64,000 bases of DNA from Spirochaetaceae bacterium (GTDB taxonomy: Bacteria > Spirochaetota > Spirochaetia > DSM-27196 > SKKC01). A model generated the notes under the pieces. The model was not told the origin of the DNA. It was given only the letters and a program-made list of their open reading frames with translations, and did no database searches. Numbering within the stretch: the stretch's first letter is position 1; the number at the start of each line of letters is the position of its first letter. Below, piece after piece: positions 16,724 to 26,151 of the stretch. The stretch is taken from NCBI GenBank assembly GCA_007694005.1, contig RECN01000063.1, positions 24,515-88,514 on the forward strand, in the 5' to 3' direction. Position numbers and translations under genes: made by a program.

Positions 16724-18157
16724 ATGGCGCAACGCATTACTCCGCGGTCCAAAAACTACTCGGACTGGTATGTCGATATCGTTCTGAACGCAAAACTCGC
16801 CGACTACAGCCCGGTCAAAGGCACAATGGTCATACGTCCGCGGGGCTACGCGCTCTGGGAGCGCATGCAGTCGGCTCTGGACGCCATGTTCAAGGCAACC
16901 GGCCACGAGAATGCGTATTTCCCTCTGCTCATCCCCGAGAGTTTTCTCAAGAAGGAAGCCGAACACGTTGAAGGCTTCGCCCCGGAGTGCGCCGTGGTTA
17001 CACACGGTGGTGGAGAGGAACTCGACGAGCCTCTTGTGATTCGCCCTACGAGCGAAACCATCATCTGGAGCATGTACAAGAAGTGGATACAGAGCTATCG
17101 CGATCTACCGCTTCTGATTAACCAGTGGGCAAACGTCGTCCGCTGGGAAAAACGGACGAGGCTGTTCCTGCGTACAACCGAGTTCCTCTGGCAGGAAGGG
17201 CACACAGCGCACGCGACTGAAAAAGAGGCCCGCGAAGAAGCGCTTCGCATGCTTGAGGTGTACAGAACCTTCGCAGAGGAGTACATGGCCCTACCGGTGT
17301 ACACCGGTGTAAAGAGCGAAAGCGAAAAGTTTGCTGGTGCCGTTGATACGTACGCTATTGAGGCGATGATGCAGGACCGAAAGGCCCTGCAGGCGGGAAC
17401 GAGCCACTTTCTCGGCCAGAACTTTGCAAAGGCCTTTGACGTGACATTCCAGAGCCAGGAAAGCACCCTCGAACACGTGTGGGCAACGAGCTGGGGCGTA
17501 AGCACCCGGCTGATCGGCGCCCTGATCATGGCGCATTCAGACGACAGTGGCCTTGTACTCCCGCCGAAACTTGCTCCGACACAGGTCGTCGTCATCCCCA
17601 TCTTCAAGAACGACACCAAGGATCAGGTCATCGAGTTCACGCGCCGGGTGCACGCATCGCTCGGGAAAGACCTTCGAACCGTGATCGACGAAGACGACAA
17701 GAACTCCCCGGGCTGGAAGTTCTCCGAATGGGAAATGGTGGGAGTGCCGGTCCGGGTAGAAATCGGACCCCGTGACATGGAACGTGGACAGGCTGTCCTG
17801 GTCCGGCGCGACACCGGAGAGAAGTCAACCGTTCCCGTCGCCGAAGTGGCGGGCAGAGTTCATTCGCTCCTCGACGAGATACAGACCTCACTGTTCCGGA
17901 AAGCGAAAGCCTTTCAGACAGAGTGCACGCACGAAGTCGATACCTACGAGGACATGAAACGTGTGCTCGAGAACGAGGGCGGCTTCGTTGTCGCTCCGTG
18001 GGACGGATCCCCCGAAAGCGAAGCACGTGTCAAGGAAGACACGAAGGCAACCATCCGGGTTCTGCCCTTCGGGAACGAGGAAAAGGCAAAAGGAAAGACC
18101 TGTGCCATCAGCGGCAAGCCCGCGAAGCACATCGCGGTGTTCGCGAAGTCCTATTGA
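16724..18157 (+). CDS. proS: Prolyl-tRNA synthetase, archaeal/eukaryotic-like type
   Basis: A 477-residue class II synthetase without the large editing insertion of the common bacterial ProRS. Features include [21 protein letters not shown], the motif 2 region [28 protein letters not shown], a [15 protein letters not shown] motif 3 region, [18 protein letters not shown] in the anticodon-binding domain, and a C-terminal zinc-like domain ([29 protein letters not shown]), diagnostic of the archaeal-like type. It charges tRNA-Pro. Monocistronic with a clear promoter and ribosome site. Confidence 0.96.
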   Translation: MAQRITPRSKNYSDWYVDIVLNAKLADYSPVKGTMVIRPRGYALWERMQSALDAMFKATGHENAYFPLLIPESFLKKEAEHVEGFAPECAVVTHGGGEELDEPLVIRPTSETIIWSMYKKWIQSYRDLPLLINQWANVVRWEKRTRLFLRTTEFLWQEGHTAHATEKEAREEALRMLEVYRTFAEEYMALPVYTGVKSESEKFAGAVDTYAIEAMMQDRKALQAGTSHFLGQNFAKAFDVTFQSQESTLEHVWATSWGVSTRLIGALIMAHSDDSGLVLPPKLAPTQVVVIPIFKNDTKDQVIEFTRRVHASLGKDLRTVIDEDDKNSPGWKFSEWEMVGVPVRVEIGPRDMERGQAVLVRRDTGEKSTVPVAEVAGRVHSLLDEIQTSLFRKAKAFQTECTHEVDTYEDMKRVLENEGGFVVAPWDGSPESEARVKEDTKATIRVLPFGNEEKAKGKTCAISGKPAKHIAVFAKSY

Positions 18158-18181
18158 TCTGAAGCCACGTTGCACGGAACG

Positions 18182-18190
18182 TGATATACT
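18182..18190 (+). promoter_or_regulatory. Extended -10 promoter for the 18201 gene (near-leaderless)
   Basis: TGATATACT ends 10 nt before GTG 18201, so the leader would be about 4 nt. No ribosome site lies between. Confidence 0.55.
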
Positions 18191-18200
18191 CTTTCATGTT

Positions 18201-18887
18201 GTGAATACGTCCTTGAGAGTGTACATCTGCTCCATAACCCTGTTTCTGATCGCCGTGCAGATTACCGGTTCGGAGGGCCTTGAGTTCCGTCAGGGCAGCC
18301 TCTGGATCGGGAACGCATACCGACAGCCATGGACCGAGGAAGCGGTTGAAGGGAGTGAGGCCTCGACGCTGACCGGTCTGACCGGTGCCGGATACACGGT
18401 GCCGCTGCAGGGCCCGTGGCAGATTTCACCGGGCATAGACCTCTGGTACAAGGATTTCGCATTTACAGAAGGCCGGGCGGTTCCGACGCAGATTGAGACG
18501 GCTCCCTCGGCATCGGAGGGACGGGAAGTAGCGGGCACGCTCGGCATCATGCTTGCAATCCCCGTGGAGTATACACTGCCGATCAGCGAACAGTGGTTCG
18601 CACGTGGTGGATTTTCCCCTACAACGCTGTATCGCATCCCCCTGCTGGCGGTAGAAGACTCTCCAACCGACAACCTGTCACGGTTCTTCTACGAAAGCGG
18701 CCGCTTTCTGTATCCGGAACTCCGCCTGGGCTTCGGATACAGAATGGAAGAACGCATCACCTTTCAGTTTGCTGGACGCTGGTTTCTCCCGGTGTTTCGC
18801 CTCTGGGATGACGGGCCCGATCTTCCGTGGTGGGATTCGCACATGCTGTCCGGTCAGCTCGGCATACTCATACGCCCCCGCGACTAA
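18201..18887 (+). CDS. Exported protein of unknown function, probably outer-membrane beta-barrel
   Basis: A 228-residue protein starting at GTG 18201. The N-terminus has a hydrophobic signal (VYICSITLFLIAVQITGSEG). The mature part alternates polar and aromatic residues (WQISPGIDLWYKDFAFTEG, EERITFQFAGRWFLPVFRLW) and ends LGILIRPRD, which suggests beta-strands of an outer-membrane barrel, but no family is recognised. It lies after proS and converges on the DAACS symporter gene with no visible terminator. Confidence 0.6.
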   Translation: MNTSLRVYICSITLFLIAVQITGSEGLEFRQGSLWIGNAYRQPWTEEAVEGSEASTLTGLTGAGYTVPLQGPWQISPGIDLWYKDFAFTEGRAVPTQIETAPSASEGREVAGTLGIMLAIPVEYTLPISEQWFARGGFSPTTLYRIPLLAVEDSPTDNLSRFFYESGRFLYPELRLGFGYRMEERITFQFAGRWFLPVFRLWDDGPDLPWWDSHMLSGQLGILIRPRD

Positions 18888-18911
18888 CGCGATTAAACCA
18901 CTAAACCGGAA

Positions 18912-20144
18912 CTACACCATATCGTGTGTGTCAGGAAGGTCCCTGAGCTTTCGCCGCCCGGCCACAATGTGCATAACAGCCCCCGCCGTCATGACGTCGA
19001 CATAGGCAGCGATGGAGAGCAGGATGGGTGCTGCGGGCCTGAGGATCAGATAGGCGTCCTCAAAGCCCTGACTGTAACCCGAGGCGAGCATGGACAGGAG
19101 GACGAGCACACCGCCAGCGGGCACGGCCGGCAGCAGAAACGAAAGCCCGAAACTCATGACAACAACACGGATTACGCTGGCCATCCCCAGCTCAAGACCG
19201 GAGAAAGACCGCAGCACCATAATGAAGGCCATGGCCGATACCATTGCACTTCCAGCACGCGCAAACATGAGCGCGATTGGCAGCGCCGAGCCGCCGACTT
19301 CCCGACGCACACCGATGTTGTGACGTCCAGTGTACGCGAGCGTGCCACCTGCCAGAAAAACGTCTCCTGAGACGAGGGCCGCGAGCCCCGGTGCAATCAT
19401 CGAATACATCCACAGGAGCGGGTTCCACTTCCGCCCGAATCCCCACACGAGCAGTGGATACAGACCGAGAGTCACCACACCCGCGGTAAAAGCAATGACC
19501 AGAATCATGGGTGCATAGAACTCGAGATTCCCGAGATTTCGAAAACGCAATACGGTCGCGACGGTGATCGCCAGCAGGCCTATGCCGAAGAGCTGCACAA
19601 TGACCGCATTCAGCCGAAAAAACAGCCTGCAGAGGGCATCGGCTATGTCCTCCAGGAGGCCCGCAAAACGCTTGTCCGCGCTCATGGTCATTCCCGTCAC
19701 GGCTCCAAGGATCACGGCGGCGAGGAGATTCCTGCCGGGACCGGTTAGAACCGAAAGCGCGTTGTCGGGAAAGATGACTCCCAGGATGCTGAGAATGTCC
19801 GGTGTCTCCTGCAGTACCGCGTCTTCGAGGATGATCGGAAGCACGCCGGGCTGAAAAAACAGCAGCGCAATCGCGCCGACGATCACCGCCAGTGCAGGTA
19901 GAGCCACGATCAGAACAATCAGCAGTGTATAGGTCGAAAGAGCGTGTTTGTGTTCCCGAAGATCATGAACCGAGACCAGGGTCCCGAAAAACACGAGCGG
20001 TAAGAGCAGATAGCGCCCGACACGTATCGCAAGCTCCGATAGATCGTACCAGACTTCGGAGCCTGCCGACACGGGATCGACAAAAAAAACGGCGATAATC
20101 AGCCCCGCCGTCAGACCAAGTAGATATCGGATCCAGATTTTCAT
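18912..20144 (-). CDS. Dicarboxylate/amino acid:cation symporter (DAACS family)
   Basis: A 410-residue inner-membrane protein. It has the DAACS landmarks in order: an N-terminal pair of transmembrane helices, LLLPLVFFGTLVSV, a LSILGVIFPDNALSVL segment, a re-entrant-loop-like region GDVFLAGGTLAYTGRH, and PAVPAGGVLVLLSML near the second hairpin and substrate site. It probably takes up a dicarboxylate or acidic amino acid with sodium or protons; the substrate motif is divergent, so specificity is unknown. AAGGA precedes ATG 20144. It follows the SDR-like gene by 21 nt in the same orientation. Confidence 0.85.
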   Translation of the reverse strand: MKIWIRYLLGLTAGLIIAVFFVDPVSAGSEVWYDLSELAIRVGRYLLLPLVFFGTLVSVHDLREHKHALSTYTLLIVLIVALPALAVIVGAIALLFFQPGVLPIILEDAVLQETPDILSILGVIFPDNALSVLTGPGRNLLAAVILGAVTGMTMSADKRFAGLLEDIADALCRLFFRLNAVIVQLFGIGLLAITVATVLRFRNLGNLEFYAPMILVIAFTAGVVTLGLYPLLVWGFGRKWNPLLWMYSMIAPGLAALVSGDVFLAGGTLAYTGRHNIGVRREVGGSALPIALMFARAGSAMVSAMAFIMVLRSFSGLELGMASVIRVVVMSFGLSFLLPAVPAGGVLVLLSMLASGYSQGFEDAYLILRPAAPILLSIAAYVDVMTAGAVMHIVAGRRKLRDLPDTHDMV

Positions 20145-20165
20145 GATGTGTAGTTCCTTATGCTC

Positions 20166-20804
20166 TTACTTGAACAGTCCGCGCAGTGCCCCGCGCCGAC
20201 CGTATCGCTGCACCCGACCCCGTGCCCGTTCGCCGCGCTCTGTCCGGCAGAAGGTCGCGAACTCCTCGATCTGATCGGGTCCCGGAGCGCCGACGCTCGC
20301 GTAGACGGCCGGTACTCCGGTCCTGTACTGCGTCACCAGACTTTCGGCAAAGCCGGCGAGTCCGGACCGTACCATCTGCTCAAGCGGTGCGTACACCGCC
20401 TCAGGATCGTCCAGAAGCACCAGCGAAAGCACCCCTTCGGACTGTGCGGTAAACAGAGCGAGAACTTCACGGGCAAAATACATGGACGCCCGCAGCGTTT
20501 CATCCATGTACTGTTCTATCTCGGATATGCTCAGTTCCGGCAGCGACCCCCGGCAGGGCTCAGGGGAAAGTGTCAGTACGCATTCATCGAAGGGCCCGAA
20601 TGCATTCCTGACATGGGTACACGCGGCTTTCGCTGAAAGCGACGATCGGGGAGACCAGGGCACATGAAGCATGCCTTCGCCGGGTTGATGCAGGGAGGAA
20701 TGGCGTGCGGCTGCCACGGCAACGTTTCTCCCGGCGCTCTGGACGACACGTATCAGTTCATCGGTGACCGGGTGCATATGTCCCGCAAACAGGGTGGTAG
20801 CCAT
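20166..20804 (-). CDS. SDR-like protein with degenerate cofactor site (function unknown)
   Basis: A 212-residue soluble protein. Its order of elements resembles a short-chain dehydrogenase fold (NVAVAAARHS near the first strand, AFGPFDECVLTLS, ALFTAQSEGVLSLVLLDD, LEQMVRSGLAGFAESL), but the glycine-rich TGxxxGxG motif and the YxxxK catalytic pair are missing. It may therefore be a non-catalytic Rossmann protein, or the resemblance may be chance. It appears to be the first gene of an operon with the cation symporter. A canonical promoter ends 9 nt before ATG 20804. Confidence 0.55.
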   Translation of the reverse strand: MATTLFAGHMHPVTDELIRVVQSAGRNVAVAAARHSSLHQPGEGMLHVPWSPRSSLSAKAACTHVRNAFGPFDECVLTLSPEPCRGSLPELSISEIEQYMDETLRASMYFAREVLALFTAQSEGVLSLVLLDDPEAVYAPLEQMVRSGLAGFAESLVTQYRTGVPAVYASVGAPGPDQIEEFATFCRTERGERARGRVQRYGRRGALRGLFK

Positions 20805-20813
20805 GGATGCTCC

Positions 20814-20842
20814 ATCCTATATAGCCGCATGTGGCCGGTCAA
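20814..20842 (-). promoter_or_regulatory. Promoter of the SDR-like/symporter operon (near-leaderless)
   Basis: Minus-strand -35 TTGACC (20842-20837), a 17-nt spacer and -10 TAGGAT (20819-20814), then 9 nt to ATG 20804. A GGAG just after the -10 lies upstream of the predicted start site and so would not be in the mRNA. Confidence 0.7.
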
Positions 20843-20872
20843 GAAAGAAAAACTCGCAATACCGCTTGATAA

Positions 20873-20900
20873 TTGACAGAGTGCATCGCTATCTTATTAG
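20873..20900 (+). promoter_or_regulatory. Promoter of the tetR-efflux operon
   Basis: Perfect -35 TTGACA (20873-20878), a 16-nt spacer and -10 TATTAG (20895-20900), placing the start of transcription near 20907. Confidence 0.75.
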
Positions 20901-20901
20901 T

Positions 20902-20915
20902 TGAACGAATATTCA
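20902..20915. promoter_or_regulatory. Predicted TetR operator over the transcription start
   Basis: TGAACGAATATTCA contains the perfect palindrome GAATATTC and outer TGAA/TTCA arms, and it directly follows the -10 box. Its position over the start site, just ahead of a tetR gene, is the classic layout for autorepression. Confidence 0.65.
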
Positions 20916-20937
20916 GCTAAACGGAGCATTGCCTGCC

Positions 20938-21543
20938 ATGTCACGCCCCCAGGATTCCGCAAAACGCAGCCGCATACTCGATGCCGCCCTTCAGACCTTC
21001 GGTGAAGTAGGTTTCTCCAGCGCAACCATCAAGGACATCGCCGGGCGGGCCGACATAGCACCGGGTACCGTATACACCTATTTCTCCGATAAACGGGAGC
21101 TCTTCCGACAGACCGTACAGGCGGCGTGGACGGAACTGCACGCCGAGCTTGACGCCATCAGGAAAGAGAACGCCTCCTACGCGGAAAAACTGACCCGCCT
21201 TCGTCACAAAGGACTCGCCCTGCTCAAGCGCATGCATCCAATTCTCAACGGAATGTTTTCGGAGGCTGTTCGAATGGATCTGTTCACCGAAAACCTCGAA
21301 CGCTTTCTCGACCAGCTTGAAGAGTTGTATCTGGAGGGACGGAGCAAGGGAGAGATACACGAGCTTCAGGACCACCGGCAGCGCCGCTTTCTGCTGCGGA
21401 CCATCGCGTGTGGACTGCTTCTTCAGATCAGTATTGTCGACGCCGAACATCTGGATCAGGAAATGGACCGGCTGCATGACGATCTCGAGCAGAACGAGCA
21501 GGCGTGGCTCGAAATGAACCGCACCTTAGGAGGCCGCCCGTGA
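20938..21543 (+). CDS. TetR/AcrR-family repressor of the efflux operon
   Basis: A 201-residue regulator. Residues about 8-55 form the TetR helix-turn-helix (RILDAALQTFGEVGFSSATI, DIAGRADIAPGTVYTYFSDK); the remaining helical part is the ligand domain. It most likely represses its own operon through the palindrome at 20902-20915 and releases it when a pump substrate binds. The start is uncertain between ATG 20938 (GGAG 12 nt upstream) and in-frame TTG 20929 (GGAG 3 nt upstream). The stop overlaps the GTG of the next gene by 4 nt. Confidence 0.88.
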   Translation: MSRPQDSAKRSRILDAALQTFGEVGFSSATIKDIAGRADIAPGTVYTYFSDKRELFRQTVQAAWTELHAELDAIRKENASYAEKLTRLRHKGLALLKRMHPILNGMFSEAVRMDLFTENLERFLDQLEELYLEGRSKGEIHELQDHRQRRFLLRTIACGLLLQISIVDAEHLDQEMDRLHDDLEQNEQAWLEMNRTLGGRP

Positions 21544-22817
21544 AGCGCAGCACCCGCAGAATCTTCATCATCCTGGCGCTGGCTCTGGTTCCGATCGTCT
21601 TCCTCGGGATTCCGGCCCTGCAGATTGCCCTTGCCGTTCAGGAAGACGACCTGGACGTCGGAACTCCGGTACGCCTGGGGTCACCGGAGCTTCGAACGCT
21701 CGAACGGCGTGTGCAGTACGCGGGGAACCTTGAAGCAGAACAGACCGCGGCCGCGCTGGCGCGGGTCAGCGGTGAAGTTCTTGAAGTACTCGTGACCCGC
21801 AATCAGCAGGTAGAAACCGGCCAGATCATCGCCCGCATCGAAGACGATGTGCCCCGGCTTGAACTTGCCCAGGCACAGGCGAACCTTACCGTCAGGGAAA
21901 GCCAGCTACGGGCAGCACGTCGCGGAGCGAGGGACGAGGAAGTAGAGAACGCACGGGCCGCCGTCGAGCAGGCAGAGGAAGACCTTGCCAACGCCGAGAA
22001 CGACCTCGAACGGACCCGCAGGCTTTTCGACGCCGGCACAATATCGCGCAGCGAGTTCGAGAACGCGGAGAACGCCTTCCGTCGCGCACGAACCGACGTC
22101 GAGAATGCTCGCCGCAGCCTTCGCATACTCGAACAGGGGGCCACGGAGGAGGAGATCGAGCAGGCAGAGGCGGGGGTCGAAGCCGCACGACGGCAGTACG
22201 AGCTTGCCCAGTTGAGTTTAAGCTTCGCGACCGTTCGAGCTCCCGTATCCGGGCGTGTTACGGATGTACCCGTAGAGGTCGGAAGCACCGTGGAACCTGG
22301 TCGACCTATTGCCGTGATCATGAACGACGACCTCGTTCGTGCCCGCATCCGCGTTCCCGAGCGGCGCTTTGAGGCCTTTACCCGGGGAGAACTGAACCCG
22401 GAGGCCTTTCTCACTGCCGTCGCGTTTCAGAGCATGGACCCGGCGCGTGCGGAAGTCCGCCGCGTCGGAACGACGATAGACCCGACGACCCGCACCTTCG
22501 AGGTCGAGCTCATCGTAGATAACGCGAACGGGCTTCTACGGCCCGGCATGTTCGTGAACAGCTGGTTCACCGTCGCCCGGGAAAGCGACGTCATCGCCGT
22601 ACCGGAACGGGCCGTTGTGCGCAGGGGCGACCGGGCACTCGTGTTCGTGCTGAACGACGACGGCGAGACGGTACGCGAGGTTTCGGTGACCCGGGGGCTC
22701 GTTCAGGACGGGTTTGTCGGGGTCGTCGGTGACATCACGCTGGAAACCCGGATCGTCGTCGAAGGAAACAGCTTCCTCGAAGACGGACAGAGAGTACGCG
22801 TCCTCGAAGACGCGTGA
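21540..22817 (+). CDS. RND efflux periplasmic adaptor (membrane fusion protein)
   Basis: A 425-residue protein. It has an N-terminal membrane anchor (RIFIILALALVPIVFLGIP), a first lipoyl half-motif (VQYAGNLEAEQTAALARV-like region), a long Ala/Glu/Arg-rich coiled-coil hairpin over about residues 110-225, a second lipoyl half (LSFATVRAPVSGRVTDVPVE) and a beta-barrel/proximal domain. It links the inner-membrane pump to TolC across the periplasm. GTG 21540 is chosen because TAGGAGG (21527-21533) lies 6 nt before it and the GTGA overlap couples it to tetR; an ATG 36 nt upstream has no site. Confidence 0.92.
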   Translation: MKRSTRRIFIILALALVPIVFLGIPALQIALAVQEDDLDVGTPVRLGSPELRTLERRVQYAGNLEAEQTAAALARVSGEVLEVLVTRNQQVETGQIIARIEDDVPRLELAQAQANLTVRESQLRAARRGARDEEVENARAAVEQAEEDLANAENDLERTRRLFDAGTISRSEFENAENAFRRARTDVENARRSLRILEQGATEEEIEQAEAGVEAARRQYELAQLSLSFATVRAPVSGRVTDVPVEVGSTVEPGRPIAVIMNDDLVRARIRVPERRFEAFTRGELNPEAFLTAVAFQSMDPARAEVRRVGTTIDPTTRTFEVELIVDNANGLLRPGMFVNSWFTVARESDVIAVPERAVVRRGDRALVFVLNDDGETVREVSVTRGLVQDGFVGVVGDITLETRIVVEGNSFLEDGQRVRVLEDA

Positions 22818-22827
22818 GGTACGGACT

Positions 22828-25800
22828 ATGAGCATCCCGCGCTTTGCAGTAAAACACCCCGTAACCTCGACCATGATCTTTGCAGCGATCACCCTGCTCG
22901 GTGCGATCTCGCTTTCACGCATAGGACTTGAACTCTTCCCGGAAGTCTCGCTGCCGAGCGTGATCATTATCACCCCCAGTCCTGGCGTCGGTCCCTTCGA
23001 CGTCGAGGAGCAGATTACCCGCAGGCTTGAGAACAGCGTGGCCGGACTCAGCGGCGTTGAGGGTCAGAGCTCGACATCCGAAGAAGGACTGAGCCTGCTT
23101 ATCGTGAATTTCTCGGAGGATACCAACCTCGACACCGTCGTTCCCGACGTCCGGGAGCGGATCAACAACGTCACCGGGGACTTTCCCGACGGGACTATGC
23201 CGTCAACGATTTTCCAGTTCAGCGCCGGGCTGGTACCGAGTCTGCAGCTCGTTGTGCTGAGCTCGACCGAAGGCCTCGATATCCGCCGTCTGGTGGAGAA
23301 CGACATTGTGCCGCAGATCGAACGGGTCCCCGGCGTGTCGCAGGTTAACCTCTTCGGCGGTCGCGACCCTGCCGTCATGGTGAGGGTGAACCTCGACGAA
23401 ATCCGCATGCGTGGCATCCCCTTAAGCGGGGTCGTGCGTGCGTTTTCCGGCGACAACGTGAGCCTGCCGGCGGGCACTGTCGGCCTCGAAGACCGTGAAC
23501 TTGTGCTTCGCACGGTCGGTGAGTTCGAAAGCGTGGCGGATATCTCCGACGTGCTCGTGACCATGATAGACGGTGTGCCGGTGCGGCTTGGAGACATTGC
23601 CGAAATCGAGCTCGACTTCAAGCCACAACGGGAGTTCGTGCGGACCCGGGACGGCGACGGTATCCGCATCGCCGTACAGAAACGCCCGGGATTCAACACG
23701 GTCGACGTCAACGAGGAAGTCCTCAGGCGGCTCGCCGATCTTGCGCAGACCCTGCCTCCAAGCATACGCATAGAGATACAGGAAGATCAGGCCAACACGG
23801 TCCGCGACGCAATCGGCGGTGTGGCCGAGGCCGCCTGGCAGGGAGGCCTGCTCGCGGTTCTGGTGCTCCTGTTCTTCCTACGCAACATGCGTAGCACCTT
23901 TATTGTTACAACCGTCATTCCCGTGTCGGTCGTCGCCACCTTTGCGCTCATCGATTTTGCCGACATGACGCTGAATCTGACGAGCCTGGCCGGAATTACG
24001 CTCGCAATCGGCATGTTCGTCGACAACGCGATCGTTGTGCTGGAATCGGTCTACAGAAAATCACTCGGCGGACTCGATGCCGAGGAAGCCGCCATAATCG
24101 GAACCGAAGAAGTCGGTAAGGCAGTTACCGCGAGCACGCTCACGTCCATGTCGGTCTTCCTGCCCATGCTCTTCGTCGACGGGATCGCGGGCATCATGTT
24201 CCGGGACCTTTCGCTGACCATCTCGTTCAGTCTTTTCGTGTCGCTCATGTCGGCGCTTATTCTGATACCGGTCATGAGCTCCCGGCTGCTCGCGAAGTCC
24301 TCCATACGAAAACGGGCCGATCACAACCCCGACAGCTATCACGAACTGAGCCTCGCTGATATCGAAGTCGTGACCCGATACCGCTGGCTCAACCGCATAC
24401 TCGACCGGATACAGCGTTCACTCGAAATTCTTGATACCGTCTACGAGCGGGCAATCTCCTGGAGCCTTGACCATACAAAGACCATCCTTGGCGGAGCGGT
24501 CATCATTCTCGTCATGAGTGTCGGGAGCATACTGCTGCTCGGTATGGAGTTTCTTCCGGAGGCCGACGAAGGACGGTTCAGAGTCGACTTTGAGACCTTC
24601 CCCGGCGCAACCTACGCCCGGACCACCGAAAAAGCGGCGCAGGTGGAAGACATCATTCGGGAGGAAGTGGATGATGAGTACATCCTGAGTCTATCCAGCC
24701 GGGTCGGCGATGGCGGCAGCAATCTCGCCACCGTCTTCGTGACCCTGGTCGATCTCGACTTCCGCTCCGTGTCGCTCTGGGACGTGGTAAACCGGGTCGA
24801 GAATCGGATATCCCGCGAGTTACTCGACGTTGACTCCCGCATATCGATCGAGGGAATGAGCAGTCTCGCAGCTTCTTCCTCTGGTGTCACCTCGCCGCTG
24901 GTCGCACGCATAAGCGGTGACGACCTCGGGGTCATGAACGCGTACGGAGAACGCATCGCAGAGGCCATGCGGAGCGTTCCCGGTACCCGAAGCGTGTTCT
25001 CCAGCTACTCCGAAGCCCGCCCCGAGCTGCAGTTCAGGGTACTGCGCCGCGAGGCGACCAGCCTTGGCCTGAGCCCGGCTGAGATCGCCCGGGAGCTGCG
25101 CATCGCGTATAACGGCGTCTCGGTCGGCACCTTCACCCAGCAGAGCGATGACTTTGACATCGACGTGCTCCTGCAGGACACAGATCGCCTCGACCGCGAC
25201 CGGTTCACGAGCATGTTCTTCGTGAATCCGGCAGGCGATGCCATACCGCTCGAGAGCGTGGTGGAGATACGCGAAGGACTCGGCCCGCTTGCGATAGAGC
25301 GCATAGACCGCCAGCGGGTCATAGAGATACGCGGGAGCCTCACGGGCGAGCGGGCGCTCAACCGGGTCATGACCGACGTGCAGACCGCCGTCGCGGGTCT
25401 TGGCGACCCGCCGAGCGGCACTGACCTTGAGTTCACCGGGTCGAGCGCGGAAATGACTGACAGCTTTCAGAGCCTCTTCTTTGCCCTCCTGCTCGCCATT
25501 GGCCTCGTATACATGGTCATGGCGAGTCAGTTCGAGAACCTCATAAACCCGCTTCTGGTCATGTTCAGCGTTCCCTTTGCGATTATCGGGCTTGTGGCCA
25601 TTCTGCTCCTGACCAACACGACCTTCAGCATTCTGACCTTTGTCGGGTCCATACTGCTGGTCGGCATCGTCGTGAACAACGCCATAGTGCTGATCGATTA
25701 CATCGTGCAGCTGCAGAACCGCGGTGTCCCGCTGCGGATCGCGATCATAGAAGGCGGCAAGACGAGGCTCAAACCCATACTCATGACGACCTTTACGACC

Positions 25801-26151
25801 CTGTTCGGGCTCCTGCCCATGGCGCTCGGCACCGGCACAGGAAGCGAGATCATGACCCCGCTCGGCCGCTCGGTCGTCGGCGGACTCACGACCTCGACCC
25901 TCATTACCGTGATTCTGATTCCGACCCTGTACTGGGTGGTCGAAACAAAAATCAGGAAACGGGGACCTGCCGGGGCCTACGCCGGGCTTACCCCTCTTTC
26001 TTCTGATGCAGATGATGATGAATACATCACGCGGAACGGCAGTAACGGAGCAAACGGGAGCGAAGTTCGCGGGCACAACCGCGACAGCGGCGGATCAGAC
26101 CTGGTCCACACGCCGACAGACACACAGCACGAGGACAGACATGAAGACTAA
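22828..26151 (+). CDS. RND multidrug-type efflux pump, inner-membrane transporter (HAE1 family)
   Basis: A 1107-residue transporter with two repeats of six transmembrane helices and large periplasmic porter loops. MSIPRFAVKHPVTSTMIF is a typical RND start; TM4 reads LAIGMFVDNAIVVLESVYRK, keeping the first of the two proton-relay aspartates of AcrB but with Asn at the second, as in many pumps of this family; the second half has VGILLVGIVVNNAIVLIDY-type helices (LVGIVVNNAIVLIDYI). A hydrophilic tail rich in Asn, Gly and His follows the last helix. It expels hydrophobic compounds using the proton gradient. GTGAGG precedes ATG 22828. Confidence 0.93.
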   Translation: MSIPRFAVKHPVTSTMIFAAITLLGAISLSRIGLELFPEVSLPSVIIITPSPGVGPFDVEEQITRRLENSVAGLSGVEGQSSTSEEGLSLLIVNFSEDTNLDTVVPDVRERINNVTGDFPDGTMPSTIFQFSAGLVPSLQLVVLSSTEGLDIRRLVENDIVPQIERVPGVSQVNLFGGRDPAVMVRVNLDEIRMRGIPLSGVVRAFSGDNVSLPAGTVGLEDRELVLRTVGEFESVADISDVLVTMIDGVPVRLGDIAEIELDFKPQREFVRTRDGDGIRIAVQKRPGFNTVDVNEEVLRRLADLAQTLPPSIRIEIQEDQANTVRDAIGGVAEAAWQGGLLAVLVLLFFLRNMRSTFIVTTVIPVSVVATFALIDFADMTLNLTSLAGITLAIGMFVDNAIVVLESVYRKSLGGLDAEEAAIIGTEEVGKAVTASTLTSMSVFLPMLFVDGIAGIMFRDLSLTISFSLFVSLMSALILIPVMSSRLLAKSSIRKRADHNPDSYHELSLADIEVVTRYRWLNRILDRIQRSLEILDTVYERAISWSLDHTKTILGGAVIILVMSVGSILLLGMEFLPEADEGRFRVDFETFPGATYARTTEKAAQVEDIIREEVDDEYILSLSSRVGDGGSNLATVFVTLVDLDFRSVSLWDVVNRVENRISRELLDVDSRISIEGMSSLAASSSGVTSPLVARISGDDLGVMNAYGERIAEAMRSVPGTRSVFSSYSEARPELQFRVLRREATSLGLSPAEIARELRIAYNGVSVGTFTQQSDDFDIDVLLQDTDRLDRDRFTSMFFVNPAGDAIPLESVVEIREGLGPLAIERIDRQRVIEIRGSLTGERALNRVMTDVQTAVAGLGDPPSGTDLEFTGSSAEMTDSFQSLFFALLLAIGLVYMVMASQFENLINPLLVMFSVPFAIIGLVAILLLTNTTFSILTFVGSILLVGIVVNNAIVLIDYIVQLQNRGVPLRIAIIEGGKTRLKPILMTTFTTLFGLLPMALGTGTGSEIMTPLGRSVVGGLTTSTLITVILIPTLYWVVETKIRKRGPAGAYAGLTPLSSDADDDEYITRNGSNGANGSEVRGHNRDSGGSDLVHTPTDTQHEDRHED

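Noticed and set aside
24820..26076. 418-codon open frame opposite the RND pump gene
   Set aside because: Antisense shadow of a conserved transporter; composition rich in His, Arg and Gly with no domain.
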